Assembly: GCA_009776995.1 (NCBI GenBank)
Contig: WRMR01000278.1
Location: forward strand, 1 to 6,849
Length of the DNA stretch: 6,849 nucleotides
Direction of reading: 5' to 3'
DNA from: Planctomycetaceae bacterium
GTDB taxonomy: Bacteria > Planctomycetota > Planctomycetia > Pirellulales > Thermoguttaceae
Part shown: positions 1 through 5,159 of the stretch, in pieces
Layout of the letters: every line of letters starts with the position of its first letter
Numbering within the stretch: position 1 is the stretch's first letter
Notes under the pieces: generated by a model
The model's input: only the letters and a program-made list of their open reading frames with translations
Databases searched by the model: none
What the model was told of the DNA's origin: nothing
Position numbers and translations under genes: made by a program

Positions 1-551
1 TTGGCCACGGTTTCCAAAAATGTCAACCCGGCGGCAATGACACACACACCGAAAAGAAAACCGGCGAATGCAATCATTTGCGGCTTGAATCGCGGCGGCT
101 TCGCGGCGGCCTGGATGGTGACTTCTCCTGCGCCGGAATCGGTATTCGCATCCGCTGTCACTTCCCCGACAGCTTGGTCGTTTTCCGAAACGACGGCGAT
201 TCTTTGCCGTTGCGCCCAATCACTGATATAAGTGGCCGGCATGAACCAGAAACCGCCTGCCGCAACCATCAACAACCCCGCGATGATTCCGCCCTTGTAG
301 CCCAATCGAATGGCCAGCCAGCCGGCGGGAAGTGCCATGAGAAAATAACCCAGATAATGGGCGAATTGCACCCAGGCTGATTGCGACTTGGACAACCCCA
401 GTTCGTCCTGGAAGTGCTTGTCCATGGCGTCAATCATGCCGTTACAAAGTCCCCAAAGCAGGAACAACGAACTGATCAGGATAAACGTAAATGCCAGATT
501 CTGGCCGTTTTCCAACGTAAAAAGACCTTTTTTCTCTGTGCTGTTACTCAT
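1..551 (-). CDS. FucP-type sugar:H+ symporter (MFS), N-terminal part, cut by the window edge
   Basis: Inner-membrane major facilitator of the fucose/glucose/galactose permease (FucP) family, expected to import a monosaccharide with protons. The minus frame starts at ATG 551-549 (MSNSTEKKGLF) and stays open to position 1, giving 183 residues. Segments resembling TM1 (about 19-40), TM2 (60-80), TM3 (87-105) and TM4 (159-178) are visible. The stretch SSLFLLWGLCNGMID aligns with the FucP TM1 segment ending at proton-coupling Asp46 (here D41). AAGLTFLETVA aligns with AAGLGCLETAA around Glu135 (here E180), so both key acidic residues are kept. The alignment is from memory of E. coli FucP. Oddity: a hydrophilic stretch of about 50 residues (about 111-157) sits between TM3 and TM4, where FucP has a short link. 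No clear Shine-Dalgarno precedes the start; an ATG 20 bases upstream is out of frame and stops at once. Substrate is not determinable. Confidence 0.9.
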   Translation of the reverse strand, partial: MSNSTEKKGLFTLENGQNLAFTFILISSLFLLWGLCNGMIDAMDKHFQDELGLSKSQSAWVQFAHYLGYFLMALPAGWLAIRLGYKGGIIAGLLMVAAGGFWFMPATYISDWAQRQRIAVVSENDQAVGEVTADANTDSGAGEVTIQAAAKPPRFKPQMIAFAGFLFGVCVIAAGLTFLETVA

Positions 552-673
552 AGAGATTCTATTGCCATGGTTAAAGGGAGCGACTTGGTTGTGGAAAAAA
601 ACGTTCTTCCCGATTCTCAGTGGAAAATGCGGGATTCTGGGTGATGCAAGTCCGTCACAGACCGCGTCATTAA

Positions 674-702
674 ATTTTATCCGTGAACTGCGCCTTGGTC
701 AA
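674..702 (-). promoter_or_regulatory. Sigma70-like promoter for the transporter gene
   Basis: Read on the minus strand, TTGACC (702-697) and TAAAAT (679-674) are separated by exactly 17 bases. Each hexamer matches the consensus at five of six positions. A start near 667 would give a leader of about 115 nt before the transporter ATG at 551. It is the best promoter match in the gap and points at the only minus-strand gene there. Prediction only; the sigma factor preference of this organism is unknown. Confidence 0.5.
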
Positions 703-787
703 TCCCGCTTGAAGGGATGCAATAAAATCCGTTCAGTTTTCTTTTTAAAAACCATCGATTTTCTTGTGTTTAGAGTCTGGCTTTTTA

Positions 788-814
788 TTGACAGGATAAT
801 TAAAATAGAATAAT
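788..814 (+). promoter_or_regulatory. Candidate plus-strand promoter, distal
   Basis: A perfect -35 hexamer TTGACA (788-793) is followed after a short 15-base spacer by AATAAT (809-814, five of six). The surroundings are very AT-rich. If used, transcripts would have a leader of nearly 380 nt before the metalloprotease start at 1200 and would include the hairpins at 941-1005. The short spacer lowers confidence. The TTGACA also forms an inverted repeat with TGTCAA at 817-822, so it could instead be a protein-binding half-site. Confidence 0.25.
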
Positions 815-840
815 CTTGTCAAAAAGACAAAATACACAAA

Positions 841-860
841 ATATATCAACATATATCAAC
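841..860. repeat. Perfect 10-bp tandem repeat, two copies
   Basis: ATATATCAAC occurs twice head to tail (841-850 and 851-860), just downstream of the distal promoter candidate. The period is about one helical turn, so both copies would face the same side of the DNA, which suits a regulator binding as tandem monomers. The sequence is AT-rich, so chance or slippage remains possible. Confidence 0.45.
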
Positions 861-940
861 CAAACTGATAAGTGCTTGCATCAGAAATAGAGGATCAGGC
901 GGGAGACGTTCCAAGTGATTCTGGTGGATTTCCCGGGTTA

Positions 941-974
941 CTAAGGGTGTTTCATCATATTCCCTTAGAAACAC
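941..974 (+). promoter_or_regulatory. Two mutually exclusive hairpins (possible bistable leader element)
   Basis: CTAAGGG (941-947) pairs perfectly with CCCTTAG (962-968). The next seven bases, GTGTTTC (947-953), pair perfectly with GAAACAC (968-974). Each stem is 7 bp with a 14-nt loop. The helices cross, with no bases left for pseudoknot connecting loops, so only one should form at a time. This is a switch-like arrangement if the region is transcribed into the protease leader. It matches no riboswitch class I recognise. As DNA it could also be overlapping operator half-sites. Confidence 0.3.
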
Positions 975-993
975 TGGAAAGCACCCCACACAC

Positions 994-1005
994 GAGCTTC
1001 GGCTC
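994..1005 (+). promoter_or_regulatory. Small GAGC-TTCG-GCTC tetraloop hairpin
   Basis: GAGC (994-997), TTCG (998-1001) and GCTC (1002-1005) form a 4-bp stem closed by a C(UUCG)G tetraloop, an exceptionally stable RNA fold. No T-run follows, so it is not an intrinsic terminator. It lies 20 bases after the alternative hairpins at 941-974, and together they may form a structured leader. Confidence 0.3.
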
Positions 1006-1028
1006 CCCTTTGTTCAAAAATTTTCCAC

Positions 1029-1069
1029 TGTTATGCATACATAACATTTTGTCAATAATCATGTTATGT
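1029..1069. promoter_or_regulatory. Helically phased TGTTATG operator-like cluster
   Basis: TGTTATG occurs at 1029-1035, its exact reverse complement CATAACA at 1040-1046, and TGTTATG again at 1062-1068. The first two form a perfect palindrome with a 4-bp centre (TGTTATGCATACATAACA). The second and third form an inverted repeat that extends to 9 bp (1039-1047 with 1061-1069). Starts are 11 and 22 bases apart, so all three sit on the same DNA face. The third arm falls in the spacer of the promoter candidate at 1049-1078. This looks like a site for a dimeric repressor, probably controlling the metalloprotease; the regulator itself is not in the window. Confidence 0.5.
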
Positions 1070-1078
1070 CTTTTTAAC
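1049..1078 (+). promoter_or_regulatory. Candidate proximal promoter of the metalloprotease
   Basis: TTGTCA (1049-1054, five of six) and TTTAAC (1073-1078, four of six) are 18 bases apart. A start near 1085 would give a leader of about 115 nt. The call rests partly on context: a TGTTATG half-site lies inside the spacer. A perfect TTGACA at 1088-1093 has no acceptable -10 at normal spacing and was not preferred. Confidence 0.3.
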
Positions 1079-1199
1079 TTTGTGCTGTTGACAGTTTGAG
1101 TATATGCATGGTTGTTTGATATTCCATTTTGTGCGTTTTGTCCCGGAAAAACAAAACCATGTCAACTTTTCAACGTTTTTCAAAAGATTGGGTACAACA

Positions 1200-4100
1200 A
1201 TGCAACAGCAACTCCACCGCATCGCGGCAGGCTTGGCGTGTCTTATGATACTCGCGTATGCCGCAAATGGCTTTTCACAGGATCAGGAAACGGCGGCATC
1301 TCTTGCGCCGGGCGTCAACGTCAGTGACACCGCACCGGTCAAGGCCGATGCGTCCGACGTTTCCCTGACGGTCGCCGAACTGGATGCCGTCTCACGAACT
1401 TCGAAATCGACTGCTTCCCAGGATGCGATCAAGCCGGTGATCGATATTGCCCGCGACGCGGAATGTATCGATGGCATGATCCCGCTTTACAAGTATAAGA
1501 ACAAGTTGTACGCTGAAATCACCAGTGCCAACCTCAACACGGACTATCTCATCGCAATGGCTATCGCCAAGGGGACGGGCAACTCGGCCATCGGCGGTTA
1601 CACGCTCGGATTTGGTGACGATTGGCTCTGGCAATTCCGCAAAGTCGATGACCGCATCCAGGTCGTTCGGCGTAACATCCGCTTTAAGGCCGATGGCGGC
1701 ACACCTGAGTCGTTTGCCGTGCAGAACGCCTATTCCGACAGCATTTTGTACAGTCTGCCGATTGTCGCCAAAGGTCGAAATAGCGGCGACTTGATCGACC
1801 TCGATTCGATTTTCATGACTGACCTGCCGAAAATCGGCAGTCAGCTCGGCGGCTATTTCGTTCGTGACCGTTCCCAGTGGGGCAACGTCAAAGGCTTTTC
1901 CAACAATGCCGAAATCCGTGTCGAAGCCACCTACTCGACTTCCGGGCGAAATATCGCCGCACCGGACAGTTCAGCCGCCGGTGTGACGCTGCATTATTCG
2001 ATCAGCAAACTGCCTTCGTCGGGCTACCAGCCGCGACTGGCTGATGACCGTATCGGTTTCTTCACCACAGTACACAAAAACTATTCGCGCAATCAAAACG
2101 ACGACCATTTCGTCCGTTACATCAACCGCTGGAATCTGCAAAAACTTGATTCCGGTGCAGCCATGTCGCTTCCGAAAAAGCCGATTGTGTTCTGGGTCGA
2201 AAAAACCGTGCCGTTCAAGTACCGCAACGCGGTCAGAGAAGGCATTCTCGAATGGAACAAAGCCTTTGAAAAGGTGGGCATCGTCAACGCTATTGAAGTG
2301 CGGTTCCAGTCGGACGATGACACTTGGGACCCCGAAGACATCAACTATAACACGTTCCGATGGATTACCTCGGACGCGGGTTTTGCCATGGGGCCAAGCC
2401 ACGTCAATCCGTTGACCGGCGAAATCCTGGATGCGGATATCATTTTTGACGCCGGATTCGTTGATTCATGGCATCACCGTTATGACATTCTCATTGCCGA
2501 GCAGTTGCCGGCGTTGACACGAGAAACATCGCGTCAGGAGCAATTGGCCATCTTGCGCGGACTGATTCCGCCGAAAGAACATGCCCATGACGCGGACGAT
2601 GACGACGGCGAGGAACACAGTTGCAAATGCAGTGAGTGCAATTACTCCGACTTGATGGCCGATCAAGTCGCGTTCGGGGCACTGGCATTGGCTATCCTAG
2701 ATGACGAGGGCGACGAACAACCGGCCCAGGAAAGACCCAGACGGGGGAGAGGGAGACGAGCGGAAACTCAGGAAGAGGAAAAGACCGAAGAGACGGTAAC
2801 CGCTGACGAAAAGCCGGAGGGCGATTCGGACACAGAGGAGACAAAAGAGGAAGGAAGCGAAGAGGACTCGGAAAAGGCCGAAGACGAGCAGAAATCCGAA
2901 GAGAAAAAGCTCTCCCCGGAAGAACTCAAGAAGAAGATCGAAGCGGAATTTGAGAAGCTGTTGCTTGCCGGTTTGAAAGACGTGGTCATGCACGAAGTCG
3001 GGCACACGCTCGGTTTGCGGCACAACTTCAAGGCGAGCAGTTGGCTCACGATTGACGAAATCAACGATCCTGAACGCTCGAAAGACCTCGCCATTGCCGG
3101 TTCAATCATGGATTATCTGCCGCTGAACATCATGCCGAAAGGCGAAAATCAGGGCAACTACTTCATGCCGACCATCGGACCGTATGACCACCTAGCGATT
3201 GAGTACGGCTACAAGTTCCTCAGTGGCGGAACCGAAAGTGAAGCTGCGGAACTGCGGAAAATCGCGGCCCGCCAGGCGGAAAAGGGCATGAACTACGCGA
3301 CGGACGAGGATGCCCGAATGTTTACTTACCCCGACCCGCTGGCGCAGGTTCGCGATCTCGGCTCCAACCCGATGGACTACGCCAAAGTCAACGCCCGGCT
3401 GTACGGGCAGTTGTTGCCCGGTCTGCTCGACCGTGCGACGAAAGAGGGGGAGAATTACGCCGACGTGAGATTTTATTTCAACGTCCTGCTCTCGCAACGG
3501 ATGAACAGCATTGGATTTGTGGCCAAGAATATCGGCGGATTGTATATCAATCGAGACCACAAGGGCGATCCGGGCAACCGTCCGCCGATTCAGCCGGTCG
3601 ATGCCGCCGTGCAGCGTGAATCGCTCCAGTTCATCTGTGAACAGGTGTTCGCCGTTGACAGTTTCAAAATTCCCGCCGAATTGTATAACAGCATGGGTAC
3701 AAACCGCTGGTCGGACTGGGGTTCGACTGTCGGGCGGCCTGATTTTTCGCTCCGCTCACAATTGCTCAGTTGGCAACTTTCCATCCTGACGACCCTGCTT
3801 GACACCACAACGCTTGGACGGCTTGACGACACGGAAATGCGCGTGCCCGAAGGGGGTGACGTGCTGACCATCGCCGAACTGCTTGATGCGCTGACGGCCA
3901 CGGTTTTCAAGGAACTCGAATCCATGCGGGAAGGCGAATTCACCGCCCAAAACCCGGCCATCAGCACACTGCGCCGCAGCTTGCAGGAAAAATACTACCT
4001 GTTGCTGGCTGATTACGCTTCGGGTGATCTGGCCATGTTTTACAGCATTCCCGATGCTTGCCAGCCGCTTTCGCGAGTACAGTTGCAAGCGATCCAGTCG

Positions 4101-4223
4101 AACATCAATGTGGTTCTCACAGGTCAAGCGACAATTGATGCCGCCTCGCGGGCCCACCTGCAAAACCTCCACGAGCGAATCCAAAAACTGCTCAACGCCG
4201 AAATGATCCGCCGGACACCGTAG
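1200..4223 (+). CDS. Exported zinc-dependent metalloprotease (DUF5117/DUF5118/DUF4953 type)
   Basis: Secreted or periplasmic endopeptidase-like protein of 1007 residues; substrate unknown. I chose ATG 1200 because it begins a signal peptide: MQQQLHRIAAG, a hydrophobic core to about residue 22, and likely cleavage near ANGFS-Q. The frame is open back to 1104, but that extension (MHGCLIFHF...) would bury the signal. No lipobox is seen. A beta-rich N-terminal part starts near P95 (PLYKYKNKLYAEI), as in DUF5118/DUF5117. The catalytic signature HEVGHTLGLRHN spans 598-609: zinc ligands H598, H602 and probably H608, catalytic base E599. A Met-turn-like SIMDY follows (M637). A helical C-terminal domain reaches 1007. 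Oddities: a cysteine/histidine cluster (H473, C475, C477, C480) and a charged, Glu/Lys-rich insert (about 501-577) just before the zinc helix. Related proteins are common in Bacteroidota and Planctomycetota. Single-gene unit, closed by the terminator at 4247. Confidence 0.93.
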   Translation: MQQQLHRIAAGLACLMILAYAANGFSQDQETAASLAPGVNVSDTAPVKADASDVSLTVAELDAVSRTSKSTASQDAIKPVIDIARDAECIDGMIPLYKYKNKLYAEITSANLNTDYLIAMAIAKGTGNSAIGGYTLGFGDDWLWQFRKVDDRIQVVRRNIRFKADGGTPESFAVQNAYSDSILYSLPIVAKGRNSGDLIDLDSIFMTDLPKIGSQLGGYFVRDRSQWGNVKGFSNNAEIRVEATYSTSGRNIAAPDSSAAGVTLHYSISKLPSSGYQPRLADDRIGFFTTVHKNYSRNQNDDHFVRYINRWNLQKLDSGAAMSLPKKPIVFWVEKTVPFKYRNAVREGILEWNKAFEKVGIVNAIEVRFQSDDDTWDPEDINYNTFRWITSDAGFAMGPSHVNPLTGEILDADIIFDAGFVDSWHHRYDILIAEQLPALTRETSRQEQLAILRGLIPPKEHAHDADDDDGEEHSCKCSECNYSDLMADQVAFGALALAILDDEGDEQPAQERPRRGRGRRAETQEEEKTEETVTADEKPEGDSDTEETKEEGSEEDSEKAEDEQKSEEKKLSPEELKKKIEAEFEKLLLAGLKDVVMHEVGHTLGLRHNFKASSWLTIDEINDPERSKDLAIAGSIMDYLPLNIMPKGENQGNYFMPTIGPYDHLAIEYGYKFLSGGTESEAAELRKIAARQAEKGMNYATDEDARMFTYPDPLAQVRDLGSNPMDYAKVNARLYGQLLPGLLDRATKEGENYADVRFYFNVLLSQRMNSIGFVAKNIGGLYINRDHKGDPGNRPPIQPVDAAVQRESLQFICEQVFAVDSFKIPAELYNSMGTNRWSDWGSTVGRPDFSLRSQLLSWQLSILTTLLDTTTLGRLDDTEMRVPEGGDVLTIAELLDALTATVFKELESMREGEFTAQNPAISTLRRSLQEKYYLLLADYASGDLAMFYSIPDACQPLSRVQLQAIQSNINVVLTGQATIDAASRAHLQNLHERIQKLLNAEMIRRTP

Positions 4224-4246
4224 TCTCCTTCTGAAGCGTTGTGTTG

Positions 4247-4279
4247 AACAGCGGGAGTCTTGTATTCCCGCTGTTTTTT
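4247..4279 (+). terminator. Rho-independent terminator of the metalloprotease gene
   Basis: AACAGCGGGA (4247-4256) pairs perfectly over 10 bp with TCCCGCTGTT (4266-4275) around a 9-base loop, and the strand continues as a six-T run (4274-4279). It lies 24 bases after the stop codon at 4221-4223. On the other strand the stem is followed by TTCAACAC, so it should act in the plus direction only. Confidence 0.9.
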
Positions 4280-4280
4280 A

Positions 4281-4415
4281 CGTTTGAGTTACGATTGCGC
4301 CACCTGACTTGATTTTTGTGAACAGTAACCGGGAACGTAAGTGACCGGCGCAACCACGAACCGTGTTTCGACGCGTCAACAAATCATACTCGATAACTCG
4401 CATCTTCCCAAAACG
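4281..4415 (-). pseudogene. Possible transposase fragment (very uncertain)
   Basis: A minus-strand frame from about 4405 reads MRVIEYDLLTRRNTV, then after some 13 residues RLLFTKI, and stops near 4281. In IS4-type DDE transposases I remember a segment 'VRVIEYxL ... YRLLTTxLD' just before the catalytic glutamate region. The order and spacing are similar, but the downstream LYxxRWxxE part is absent and nothing upstream in any frame clearly continues the family. If real, it is a short decayed relic abutting the terminator. Confidence 0.15.
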
Positions 4416-4789
4416 CCCAGCAGTTCTCCATGGATTTCAGTACGCCAGGCTTCCCCTTCTTGCTTGGTGATTGTCACACATGGAAACCCATTCAGCTTCG
4501 GGAGCGTTTTCCCAAAGGTGGTAAAAATGCTATTGCATTTCCAGTTACATTTTGGCTCCAACTGTAAACGCAAAAGCGCACTATCATCCTGTGTCATTTG
4601 ATTTGTCCTTAACTGTCATTCCGCCGGGACGATCATTTTTGATTTTTCGTCCGATGGCTTTGTCCTTTTTGCTTGTGGTCAGCGACGACACGCAATCGTC
4701 GAAGATCAAACCGCGCAGCACCAATTGCATGCGTTCTACACCAGGCAGTCGAAGCGCGTCGCGTCCTTGCAATACGGCTTTTTCACCTG

Positions 4790-4827
4790 TTGTTGCGCTG
4801 GTGGCACCTTGTTGCGCTGGTGGCACT
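4790..4827. repeat. 19-bp tandem duplication
   Basis: TTGTTGCGCTGGTGGCAC occurs at 4790-4807 and 4809-4826, giving a 19-base period with a single difference at the unit's last base (C at 4808, T at 4827). No third copy is seen. Because 19 is not a multiple of three, the duplication shifts every reading frame, which argues against it lying in a functional coding sequence. Confidence 0.7.
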
Positions 4828-5080
4828 TGAATGCTCAATCGCCAGGTGGGTCAGCAGGCGGCAGGCGATCATCACGGGATGCAGCCTCACGTGCCACAGC
4901 CGAGTCTCGTAAAAACGGAGAGTCGCCCAAACAAAAAATGCTTTCATGCAAGTTGAATCGTATGGGAGCCAAAAAAGTAGCGACCCACGGGAGCGGTAAA
5001 ATTCTCAACCAATGCCATCATGATTTAAAAATGCTGCTTCGACATCTTAAACAAAGTTTGTAGGCGTTCACGTTTTTTTT

Positions 5081-5152
5081 CTCACCACGAAGGGACACGA
5101 AGAAGATGTGATAAAAGTCATTTCACGCAGAGATCGCCGAGGACGCAGGGAT
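5081..5152. repeat. Degenerate dispersed intergenic repeats (CACGAAG and ACGCAG types)
   Basis: CACCACGAAGGGACACGAAG (5083-5102) repeats the core ACGAAG twice, 11 bases apart. ACGCAGAGATCGCCGAGGACGCAG (5125-5148) repeats GCAG/GCCGAG-like units. Read on the minus strand these become the 'TTCGTGTCCTTCGTGGTG' and 'CTCTGCGTCCTCTGCGTGA' motifs. I know these as intergenic elements of many environmental bacterial genomes, including Planctomycetota; that recognition is from memory. They lie within 80 bases of the 3' end of the barrel-protein gene. Confidence 0.5.
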
Positions 5153-5159
5153 TCTTTAT

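Larger units (their letters stand above)
4281..5159. other. Long intergenic region without a convincing gene
   Basis: About 880 bases between the convergent metalloprotease and barrel-protein genes. Open frames here are short, overlap on both strands, lack recognisable domains and mostly have poor starts. The best candidates are two minus-strand frames, 4838-4584 (TTG start, 84 residues) and 4597-4376 (ATG start, 73 residues, AAGGA 8 bases upstream). They overlap by 14 bases, but neither resembles a family I know. The first takes its N-terminus from the tandem repeat at 4790-4827. The composition and mixed fragments suggest decayed DNA. I see no tRNA or terminator for the minus-strand gene. 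Confidence 0.6.

Noticed and set aside
1088..1093. Perfect TTGACA as promoter -35
   Set aside because: No -10-like hexamer at 15-19 bases; the hexamer lies in a CTGT-TG-ACAG palindrome and may have another role or none.
872..1099. 75-residue plus-strand frame in the divergent gap
   Set aside because: GTG start without a Shine-Dalgarno, no recognisable domain, and it covers the hairpins and operator cluster, which better explain the sequence.
1104..1199. Upstream in-frame ATG extending the metalloprotease by 32 residues
   Set aside because: It would place a hydrophobic, non-signal-like stretch before an otherwise standard signal peptide starting at 1200, and overlaps the presumed leader.
2697..3109. 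Phe/Leu- and Ser-rich minus-strand frames opposite the acidic insert
   Set aside because: They are the complement of the purine-rich Glu/Lys codons in the protease gene, a usual cause of long antisense frames with membrane-like composition.
4295..4353. Inverted repeat TTGCGCC/GGCGCAA
   Set aside because: Only 7 bp with a 45-base loop, no T-run and no gene context; compatible with chance.
5073..5080. Run of eight T as a terminator
   Set aside because: No GC-rich stem precedes it on the plus strand, and it is in the wrong orientation for the minus-strand gene.
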